Assembly (NCBI GenBank): GCA_900542795.1
Contig: UQPD01000007.1
Coordinates: forward strand, 1-30,090
Direction: 5' to 3'
From: an uncultured Prevotella sp.
GTDB taxonomy: Bacteria; Bacteroidota; Bacteroidia; Bacteroidales; Bacteroidaceae
DNA length: 30,090 bases
Positions 8,731 through 14,804 of the stretch are shown piece by piece. The notes below the pieces were generated by a model. The model saw only the letters and a program-made list of their open reading frames with translations. It did no database searches and had not been told where the DNA came from. Positions within the stretch are counted from its first letter, which is position 1. Every line of letters starts with the position of its first letter. The position numbers and the translations under genes are program-made.

Positions 8731-8853
8731 TTTGGTGCTTTGCTTGGTTTGCACTAACTTTGTTTTACGAAGTTAGGCTGCGGTTCGGAAGAACAAAATA
8801 AAAGTTTTTTGACTTTTATTTTGTCCTTCTCTCACCTTGCACTAACTTTGCAC
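8731..8853 (+). repeat. Promoter-bearing hairpin repeat, copy A
   Basis: In order: TTTG (8731-8734), 20 bp, TAACTTTG (8755-8762); GGCTGCGGTTCGG (8776-8788); a hairpin of 18 bp with one mismatch (8788-8805 with 8812-8829, loop TTTTTG); then CCTTGCACTAACTTTG (8835-8850). The hairpin's 3' arm contains TTTG (8820-8823), which is exactly 19 bp before the second -7 (8843-8850). Both ends share the word TTTGCACTAACTTTG or CTTGCACTAACTTTG. Copy B upstream of map has the same plan and the same orientation relative to its gene. Confidence 0.85.
8820..8850 (+). promoter_or_regulatory. Promoter of the thiE-like gene inside repeat A
   Basis: -33 TTTG (8820-8823), 19-bp spacer, -7 TAACTTTG (8843-8850): a perfect Bacteroidetes promoter. 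The predicted start near 8856 lies about 16 nt upstream of the ATG at 8872. A second, farther promoter is at 8731-8762 in the same repeat. Confidence 0.8.
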
Positions 8854-8871
8854 CTAAAATTGGAGATCATC

Positions 8872-9480
8872 ATGAAATTGATATTAATGACAACTCCGTA
8901 TTTCTTTGTGGAGGAACACCAAATATTGAATGTGCTCTTTGACGAAGGTCTTGAAATATTGCATTTGCGCAAACCCGATACGGAACCTGTTTATTCAGAA
9001 CGTTTGCTGACGTTAATTCAAGAGAACTATCGTAAGCGAATTGTGGTGCATGACCATTTTTATCTGAAGAATGAATATGGTTTAAAGGGGATTCATCTTA
9101 ATCAGCGCAATCCAGAAATGCCTCCTAAATATAAAGGACAAATATCTTGCTCGTGTAGAACGGCAGAGGAGGTGCTGATGCATAAAAAAAAGTTTGACTA
9201 CGTATTTTTGTCATCGGCTTTTACAAGTCCTAAATGTGATGATGAACCAGTGTTGATGAATATGCAACAGATTAAACAGCTGTCGCAACAAAAAGTGATT
9301 GACAAGAAGGTGTATGCTTTTGGTGGCGTACAACTCGACAATATTAAGCAAGCTAAAGACTTAGGATTTGGCGGAGTAGTAGTGTTGGGAGATATTTGGA
9401 ACCGCTTTAGTATGCATTCAACGCAAGATTTTAAAGATCTGATTCAACACTTCAGAAAACTGCGCAGAGCAGCAGAATAA
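8872..9480 (+). CDS. ThiE/TenI-family protein (thiamine phosphate synthase-like)
   Basis: A 202-aa TIM-barrel protein of the thiamine phosphate synthase/TenI family. Family landmarks are the LHLRKPD strand (31-36), GIHLNQRN (73-80), ISCSCRTAEE (91-100), DYVFLSSAFTSPKCD (109-123, the phosphate/thiazole region), and FGGVQLDNIKQAKDLGFGGVVVLGDIW (150-176). In true ThiE the third motif is normally H-L-G-Q-x-D; here the Gly and Asp are replaced (N-Q-R-N), so catalysis is uncertain and a TenI-like role is possible. No other thi gene and no TPP riboswitch lies nearby. A longer frame from 8809 runs through the promoter, so I chose the ATG at 8872, preceded by GGAG at 8862-8865. Confidence 0.75.
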   Translation: MKLILMTTPYFFVEEHQILNVLFDEGLEILHLRKPDTEPVYSERLLTLIQENYRKRIVVHDHFYLKNEYGLKGIHLNQRNPEMPPKYKGQISCSCRTAEEVLMHKKKFDYVFLSSAFTSPKCDDEPVLMNMQQIKQLSQQKVIDKKVYAFGGVQLDNIKQAKDLGFGGVVVLGDIWNRFSMHSTQDFKDLIQHFRKLRRAAE

Positions 9481-9546
9481 TTTGCTGCAAACATTTTCAC
9501 TGCGCTAAAGATAGTACACCTTTAATAACTATTCATACAAAAAACA

Positions 9547-10485
9547 ATGAACAACAACTCTTTTATGGTCTTTTCGGGAACAGCTTCCCGTTATTTGGCT
9601 GAAAAGATTTGTGAGGAACTTGGCTGTCCGCTGGGAGACCTCACGGTAACGAAGTTTGCAGACGGTGAATTCGAAGTATGCTACGAAGAGAGCATCCGTG
9701 GCCGCGATGTATTCCTCGTTCAGAGTACATTCCCCAACTCAGACAATTTGATGGAATTGCTGCTTATGATTGATGCTGCTAAGCGTGCTTCTGCACGTAG
9801 CATCTGCGCTGTAGTTCCTTACTTTGGCTGGGCACGCCAAGACCGCAAGAGCAAACCTCGTGTTAGCATTGGTGCCAAGCTCGTAGCTGACTTATTGAGC
9901 GTGGCTGGTATCGATCGCTTGATGACTATGGACTTGCATGCCGATCAGGAGCAGGGTTTCTTTGATGTACCTGTCGACCACTTGTATGCTTCAACCGTCA
10001 TGTTGCCTTACATCAAGAGCTTGAACCTCAAGAATCTTTGTATCGCTTCGCCCGATGTGGGTGGTTCTAAGCGTGCTGCTTCTTATGCCAAGTATCTTGA
10101 CTGCCCCATGGTGATGTGCAACAAGAGCCGTAAAAAGGCTAACGAAGTTGCTGATATGCAAATTATTGGCGACGTTGAAGGCTTAGACGTAGTTCTCGTT
10201 GACGATATTGTTGATACAGCAGGTACAATTACTAAGGCTGCCGACTTAATTATGTCGCGTGGTGCAAACAGCGTACGCGCTATTGCTAGCCACTGCATTA
10301 TGTCTGGTCCTGCTGACGATCGTGTTGAAGCTTCGGCTTTGAAGGAAATGGTATTTACCGATAGCATTCCTTATCGTGGTAAGTGCGACAAGGTGAAGGA
10401 ACTTAGCGTTAGCAGCATGCTCGCTGAAACCATCCGTCGTGTGATGGAGAACGAGAGTATCTCTTCGCAGTACCTTATTAAATAA
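9547..10485 (+). CDS. prs: Ribose-phosphate pyrophosphokinase
   Basis: This cytosolic enzyme makes PRPP from ribose 5-phosphate and ATP for purine, pyrimidine, NAD, His and Trp synthesis. The 312-aa length is standard. The motifs are complete: the flexible-loop region PYFGWARQDRK (91-101), DLHADQEQGFFD (129-140), SPDVGGSKRA (168-177) and the PRPP-binding loop DVVLVDDIVDTAGT (214-227). The ATG at 9547 sits 66 bp after the thiE-like stop. No clear promoter of its own is visible, so read-through from the repeat-A promoter is possible. Codons look more GC-rich and biased than those of its neighbours, as expected for a highly expressed gene. Confidence 0.98.
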   Translation: MNNNSFMVFSGTASRYLAEKICEELGCPLGDLTVTKFADGEFEVCYEESIRGRDVFLVQSTFPNSDNLMELLLMIDAAKRASARSICAVVPYFGWARQDRKSKPRVSIGAKLVADLLSVAGIDRLMTMDLHADQEQGFFDVPVDHLYASTVMLPYIKSLNLKNLCIASPDVGGSKRAASYAKYLDCPMVMCNKSRKKANEVADMQIIGDVEGLDVVLVDDIVDTAGTITKAADLIMSRGANSVRAIASHCIMSGPADDRVEASALKEMVFTDSIPYRGKCDKVKELSVSSMLAETIRRVMENESISSQYLIK

Positions 10486-10490
10486 ATAGA

Positions 10491-10564
10491 TTAAGTATGA
10501 AGTGTTAAGTATTAGGTGTGGTATTTTAATATTTAGCACTTAGCACTTAACACTTTATACTTAA
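10491..10564 (+). repeat. Palindromic intergenic repeat after prs
   Basis: TTAAGTATGAAGTGTTAAGT (10491-10510) pairs with the sequence ending ACTTTATACTTAA (to 10564), about 20 bp with one G-T wobble. The inner part contains direct copies of the word TAGCACT/TAACACT. It probably ends prs transcripts. The word ACTTTATACTTAAA recurs in the repeat at 20915-20936, suggesting one dispersed family. Confidence 0.65.
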
Positions 10565-10628
10565 AATAATAAGGTTGCGTTATAAGTGTCGTATTATATG
10601 TGTCGTAAAAGCCACATAATACATATAT

Positions 10629-10701
10629 GCGGTAGTAGCTCAGTTGGTAGAGCATGAGCTTCCCAAGCTCAGGGTCGCGGGTTCGAGCCCCGTTTACCGC
10701 T
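10629..10701 (+). tRNA. tRNA-Gly (anticodon CCC)
   Basis: A full cloverleaf: acceptor GCGGTAG (10629-10635) with TTACCGC (10694-10700), which contains one G-T pair; D-stem GCTC/GAGC; anticodon stem TGAGC/GCTCA with loop TTCCCAA, giving anticodon CCC (reads GGG); and T-arm GCGGG-TTCGAGC-CCCGT. The discriminator base is T. CCA is not encoded. It starts 39 bp before the antiporter gene region and may be co-transcribed with it. Confidence 0.95.
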
Positions 10702-10739
10702 CAATTTTTTTTCGAAAACCCTTTAAAAGATTGACGCTT

Positions 10740-12137
10740 ATGGCTGTAATTTTGTTGGCAATTATGCTTATCGGCCTTTTGTTGATTGCTACGGAGTCGT
10801 TGAACCGAATAAACAAGGCTGCTGTGGCAATGTTTGCGGGCGTCGTTTGTTGGTTGCTTTTTATTGTGTATGGAGCTGACTTTATTTCTATTGAACACAA
10901 TAAAGATTATGCAGCCTTTTTGTCTGCCAATCCGTTGGCTGCATTTCCTATAAAGGAATTTATTTCGTCAAACATTTTCTTTAAGTATATTGTGCAGTGT
11001 GCAAACATTGTGCTCTATTTGGTGGCTACTACTAGTATTGTTGAAGTGTTGAACAATAATGGTTGTTTCGACTTTTTGGCAGAGTGGCTGAAAACACGTA
11101 AACCTCGTAAACTTCTTTGGCTATTGGCTTTCTTCACGTTTATAGTTTCTGCCAATCTCGATAATTTAGCCACTGTAATATTGTTACTTTCCATTATGCA
11201 CCCCTTGCTACAAAGCGACAAGCAGCGTCGCATTTATGGCTCGGTAATTATTTTAGCAGCCAATTGCGGAGGTGCCATAACGGTGATAGGCGACTTAACC
11301 AGCTTGAAACTTTGGAACGATGGACTCGTAACCCCATCCATTTACTTTCTCACATTGTGCTTACCTGTGTTGGCAGCCTTAGCAACGATGTTGTTGCTCA
11401 TGATGCGTAGTTTACCCACACGCATAGAGTTTGCCCTGGATCGTCTGCCTTATAGAGGCGATGACACATTGCTCTCGCGTCCGCAACGTATGTTAATGTT
11501 GTTTGTGGGCATTGGTGGCTTGTGGTTTGTGCCAAGTTTTCATCGCATCACTTTGTTGCCTCCTTTTGTTGGTGCCTTGTGTGTGTTGGCACTTTTGTGG
11601 ATGGTAAATGAGTTGTGTAATCGTCAGTTGTTAGCAAGCGACAAAATGGTCATCCGTCGTTTGCCCATGGCTTTGCAATATGGCAATTTACAAAACATTC
11701 TTTATTTTGTAGGTCTTACGTTACTCTTTGGAGCTATCTCTGAGGCAGGATTATTCCATACGTTCTTTAATTGGCTCTGTGTAAACTTGTCGAATGTCTA
11801 CATCATAGGTTTATGCACCACCTTCCTTTCAAGTCTTTTTGGCAATGTGCCCACACTCTTGGCGAGCGTAGAGGTTTTTAACCAATCGCAAGCAAGCAAC
11901 ATGGCAATGCTTACGGGGACAGATGGGTATATGTGGCCGTTGTTAAGTTATGCCACGGCTATGGGTGGTTCTATGTTGCTAACAGCAAGCATATCGGGCG
12001 TGATGTTGATGCGTATGGAGGACATCACGTTTAGATGGTATTTGCGTCACATAGCCCCCAAGGTGGTAGCAGGCTTCTTTGTAGGCTTTGCAGTGTTGGC
12101 TTTGGTTATTCAAGGTGTAATCTATTTGAACACGTAA
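10740..12137 (+). CDS. nhaD: NhaD-type Na+/H+ antiporter (ion transporter superfamily)
   Basis: A 465-aa inner-membrane protein with about 11-12 hydrophobic helices. It fits the NhaD family of sodium/proton antiporters. Landmarks are the first helix plus SLNRINKAAVAMFAG (20-34), the half-helix SANLDNLATVILLL (137-150), ANCGGAITVIGDLTS (174-188) and a similar second-repeat segment FGNVPTLLASVEVF. It would extrude Na+ in exchange for H+ for pH and salt homeostasis. The open frame extends upstream into the tRNA gene, where translation gives the tRNA-derived string AGSSPV. That part is not coding, so the ATG at 10740 is the start. pfkA follows after 58 bp. Ion specificity is inferred from the family. 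Confidence 0.88.
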   Translation: MAVILLAIMLIGLLLIATESLNRINKAAVAMFAGVVCWLLFIVYGADFISIEHNKDYAAFLSANPLAAFPIKEFISSNIFFKYIVQCANIVLYLVATTSIVEVLNNNGCFDFLAEWLKTRKPRKLLWLLAFFTFIVSANLDNLATVILLLSIMHPLLQSDKQRRIYGSVIILAANCGGAITVIGDLTSLKLWNDGLVTPSIYFLTLCLPVLAALATMLLLMMRSLPTRIEFALDRLPYRGDDTLLSRPQRMLMLFVGIGGLWFVPSFHRITLLPPFVGALCVLALLWMVNELCNRQLLASDKMVIRRLPMALQYGNLQNILYFVGLTLLFGAISEAGLFHTFFNWLCVNLSNVYIIGLCTTFLSSLFGNVPTLLASVEVFNQSQASNMAMLTGTDGYMWPLLSYATAMGGSMLLTASISGVMLMRMEDITFRWYLRHIAPKVVAGFFVGFAVLALVIQGVIYLNT

Positions 12138-12195
12138 GTCTCTTTATATTTTAGAAAATTGATTAAAACCGTAGCTCTCGAAAAACGAAAATAGA

Positions 12196-13173
12196 ATGAG
12201 TAAAATTAGATGTGTGGGTGTACTTACCTCTGGAGGTGATGCACCAGGTATGAATGCTGCTATTCGTGCGGTGACACGAAGCGGCATTTGCAACGGATTT
12301 AAAATAAAAGGTATCTATCGTGGTTATGATGGTTTGATTCACGACGAAGTAAAACCATTTACAACCGAAGATGTAAGTAATATCATTCAAACGGGTGGTA
12401 CAATATTGCGCACCGCACGTTCACATGAGTTTGAAACGCCAGCAGGTCGTAAAAAGGCTTACGAAACATTGCGCAAGGAGTCAATCGACGCTTTGGTGGT
12501 GATTGGTGGTAATGGTTCGCTCACAGGTGCCATGTTGTTGGCTGAAGAGTACGACTTCCCTTGCATTGGTTTACCTGGTACTATCGACAACGACTTGTAT
12601 GGTACAGACAGTACCATTGGTTATGACACAACGTTGAACACTATCACGCAGTGTGTCGATAAGATTCGTGACACAGCTACCTCACACGAGCGCATCTTCT
12701 TTGTCGAAGTAATGGGACGTGATGCAGGTTTCTTGGCTCAGAATAGTGCAATTGCTGCTGGTGCTGAAGCTGCTATTATTCCTGAAGACACTACGGGTAG
12801 TGACCAGTTGATAGAATTTATGGAGCGCGGTATTCGTAAGAGTAAGAAAAGCTGCATTGTCATCGTAAGTGAAAGTCCAAAGTGTGGTGCCATGTATTAT
12901 GCAGAGCGCGTAAACAAGGAATATCCTAACTTTGATGTGCGTGTTTCAATTCTTGGTCACTTGCAGCGTGGTGGTAGTCCTTCAGCTCGCGACCGTATAC
13001 TTGCTTCGCAGGTAGGTGTTGGTGCTATTGACGCACTTGTACAAGGTCAGCGTAATGTTATGGTAGGTGTACGTAATAATGAAGTGGTTTATGTGCCCTT
13101 TATTGATGCGGTAGGTAAACGTAAGATTATGGATAAGAAACTCATTAAGGTGCTCGATGAATTGAGCATCTAA
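12196..13173 (+). CDS. pfkA: 6-phosphofructokinase
   Basis: Phosphorylates fructose 6-phosphate to the 1,6-bisphosphate, the committed step of glycolysis. The 325-aa length fits PfkA group A. Motifs: GGDAPGMNAAIR (13-24), PGTIDND (127-133) with the catalytic Asp131, VMGRDAGFLA (172-181) and LGHLQRGGSPSARDR. The phosphoryl-donor loop reads GGNGS (104-108), where E. coli PfkA has GGDGS. The Asp that helps bind Mg-ATP is Asn106 here, while the following Gly, which is typical of ATP rather than PPi enzymes, is kept. Donor use should therefore be treated as probable ATP, not certain. The gene lies 58 bp after nhaD and ends at a strong terminator. Confidence 0.95.
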   Translation: MSKIRCVGVLTSGGDAPGMNAAIRAVTRSGICNGFKIKGIYRGYDGLIHDEVKPFTTEDVSNIIQTGGTILRTARSHEFETPAGRKKAYETLRKESIDALVVIGGNGSLTGAMLLAEEYDFPCIGLPGTIDNDLYGTDSTIGYDTTLNTITQCVDKIRDTATSHERIFFVEVMGRDAGFLAQNSAIAAGAEAAIIPEDTTGSDQLIEFMERGIRKSKKSCIVIVSESPKCGAMYYAERVNKEYPNFDVRVSILGHLQRGGSPSARDRILASQVGVGAIDALVQGQRNVMVGVRNNEVVYVPFIDAVGKRKIMDKKLIKVLDELSI

Positions 13174-13198
13174 TAAGTAGGTATTCAAATTTATTTTA

Positions 13199-13252
13199 GG
13201 TGTTAGATATATCAAGAGTGTTTTATGCTGTTTGATGTCTAACACCTTTTTT
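13199..13252 (+). terminator. Terminator downstream of pfkA
   Basis: GGTGTTAGA (13199-13207) pairs with TCTAACACC (13238-13246). An inner ATCAA/TTGAT pairing extends the stem, and six Ts follow (13247-13252). It begins 26 bp after the pfkA stop. Confidence 0.85.
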
Positions 13253-13325
13253 GTATCCATCATGTTTGATACGACTCGAAAAGTTGCCCCCTCCTAAAAA
13301 AATAGTTGTAGTTTGAAAAAACAAA

Positions 13326-13355
13326 AACCGAATAAGACGGATGTCCTATTCGGTT
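13326..13355 (-). terminator. Terminator downstream of rpsP
   Basis: AACCGAATA (13326-13334) pairs perfectly with TATTCGGTT (13347-13355). On the minus strand it is followed by a T-rich tract (TTTGTTTTTT). It lies 29 bp past the rpsP stop. Confidence 0.85.
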
Positions 13356-13383
13356 AAAAATTTTTTGAAGTAAAATCAAAAGA

Positions 13384-13920
13384 TTAAGCTTCAGCGGGAG
13401 CTTCTTCAGTAGCTTCTTCTGCGTTAGCAGCAGCTTCAGCTTCAGCGGCAGCAGCAGCGGCAGCAGCCTTCTTTTCAGCAACCTTTTCAGCAATCTTTTC
13501 GTTTACCTTCTTCTCTGCTGCGAGACGAGCCTCAGCTGCAGCCTTCTTGTCGGCAGCCTTCTTGTCGGCAGCGGCAGTAGCCTTAGCGTCCTTAGCCTGC
13601 TTCCAAGCTTCGAACTTAGCCTGTGCAGCAGCTTCGTCGAATGCGCCCTTGCGAACACCACCATTGAGGTGCTTCATGAGCATAACGCCTTCGTTTGAAA
13701 GGATGTTACGAACAGTGTCAGTGGGCTGAGCACCATTCTCTACCCAGAAGAGGGCGCGATCAAAATTCAAATCTACTGTTGCGGGATTGGTGTTGGGGTT
13801 GTAAGTACCAATCTTTTCAGTAAACTTACCATCACGTGGTGCTCTTACGTCAGCAATTACGATGCTGTAGAATGCATAGCCCTTACGGCCATGACGTTGC
13901 AAACGGATTCTTGTAGCCAT
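13384..13920 (-). CDS. rpsP: 30S ribosomal protein S16 with long C-terminal extension
   Basis: A small-subunit ribosomal protein that binds 16S rRNA during 30S assembly. The canonical fold is in the first 85 or so residues: RIRLQRHGRKGYAFYSIVIADVRAPRDGKF (4-33), IGTYNPNTNP (37-46) and ALFWVENGAQPTDTVRNILS (56-75). Residues from about 95 to 178 form an extension made almost only of Ala, Lys, Glu and Asp, probably helical or coiled and ending in an acidic stretch. Many bacterial S16 proteins are only 80-100 aa. Long tails of this type are common in Bacteroidetes, so this is lineage-typical rather than a fusion. It has its own promoter and terminator. Confidence 0.97.
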   Translation of the reverse strand: MATRIRLQRHGRKGYAFYSIVIADVRAPRDGKFTEKIGTYNPNTNPATVDLNFDRALFWVENGAQPTDTVRNILSNEGVMLMKHLNGGVRKGAFDEAAAQAKFEAWKQAKDAKATAAADKKAADKKAAAEARLAAEKKVNEKIAEKVAEKKAAAAAAAAEAEAAANAEEATEEAPAEA

Positions 13921-13976
13921 TTGTTCTTTATTGTTTTAATAGGTTTGAATTATGCCGCTATCTCGTAACGGCGGTG

Positions 13977-14006
13977 CAAAATTACAATTTTCTTTTGATA
14001 TACAAA
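13977..14006 (-). promoter_or_regulatory. rpsP promoter
   Basis: On the minus strand -33 TTTG (14003-14006), 18-bp spacer, -7 TAATTTTG (13977-13984). The predicted start leaves a leader of about 50 nt before the ATG at 13920. Confidence 0.7.
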
Positions 14007-14067
14007 TGTTTTGGCTTAAAAATGTGTGGTTTAAGTTCACCTTTTCAATCCATTTTGATACATCCTC

Positions 14068-14589
14068 TTAGTTCATCAGTGTCATGTGATAGCCCATGCG
14101 TTTCAGTTGCACAGCTGCTCCCATGAGGTAGAGTTGGTGTAGGCAAGCCACATAAGCCTTGAAAGCCTCAGGAGTTCCTGGTTCAAGGTGAGCATGGTGC
14201 AGATTACTATTGGTGCGTGAGGCACATTCAGCTACTAAATTGTTGAGTTCTTCAAGTCCTTTACCCTTCATGTGTAATACATCTTCAAGAATGTATTCGT
14301 CCATGCAGTCAAAGCCACGTTGGTTACGCAGTTGTTCGTAAAGATTGGGCACGGTTGCATACTTTTGCCAATCTTCGTCCCAAAATTTAGCTATAGCCAT
14401 ACCTATAAACATCATCCAACCTAATGAAACGGTAGGGTAGGCATTAAATTCGCGAATACCATCGGGTAAATAGGCTTCGGCAATGCTTTGCCACTTATCT
14501 TCAATGTCTGTACATTCGGGTAAACGCTCGTCTACTTTTCCTTGGCTTTGCAAGTATTGATGCAAGTCTTGTTTGATTTTTTCTTCCAT
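14068..14589 (-). CDS. Unrecognised 173-aa soluble protein
   Basis: I do not recognise this family. It is a full-length ORF of 173 aa with no signal peptide and no clear membrane segment; it appears mainly alpha-helical. Features are an acidic/polar N-terminus (MEEKIKQDLHQYLQSQGK), a Trp- and aromatic-rich stretch (about 58-80, GWMMFIGMAIAKFWDEDWQKY), an acidic central segment (DCMDEYILEDVL), and two His near residues 130-133 (HHAH). Codon usage resembles its neighbours. The ATG at 14589 fits, with the following Glu/Lys-rich start. It lies between rpsP (downstream, with its own promoter) and the OPT transporter terminator (upstream), so it is probably transcribed alone. Function unknown. Confidence 0.75.
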   Translation of the reverse strand: MEEKIKQDLHQYLQSQGKVDERLPECTDIEDKWQSIAEAYLPDGIREFNAYPTVSLGWMMFIGMAIAKFWDEDWQKYATVPNLYEQLRNQRGFDCMDEYILEDVLHMKGKGLEELNNLVAECASRTNSNLHHAHLEPGTPEAFKAYVACLHQLYLMGAAVQLKRMGYHMTLMN

Positions 14590-14717
14590 TGTTTTTTGTT
14601 TTGTGCGAAGGTAGTAAAAAGCTGTGTATTTAAGCGAGTATTCAAAATTATTTTATGATTTCAAAGCAGAATAAATAGTTTTATATTGCCTTGCTGCATT
14701 CAAATTATTCCATGTGT

Positions 14718-14769
14718 AAAAAATCCCTATTCCTTTGCAGCGGAAGATTCCGTGCCGAGGAATAGGGAT
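14718..14769 (-). terminator. Terminator downstream of the OPT transporter gene
   Basis: ATCCCTATTCCT (14723-14734) pairs perfectly with AGGAATAGGGAT (14758-14769). The loop has its own perfect CGGAA/TTCCG hairpin (14741-14752). Six Ts follow on the minus strand (14718-14723). It lies 35 bp after the OPT stop. Confidence 0.9.
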
Positions 14770-14804
14770 ATTTTAAAGTGTCACTTATTTTTTATAGTAC
14801 ACTC

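Noticed and set aside
8625..8871. TPP riboswitch upstream of the thiE-like gene
   Set aside because: None of the conserved TPP-box words is present; the space is occupied by the hairpin-promoter repeat.
10644..10739. N-terminal extension of the antiporter frame
   Set aside because: It translates the tRNA-Gly gene (giving the tell-tale AGSSPV string) and is not coding.
13384..13640. S16 tail as a fused second protein or a frameshift artefact
   Set aside because: The Ala/Lys/Glu tail is continuous, in frame, and typical of Bacteroidetes S16.
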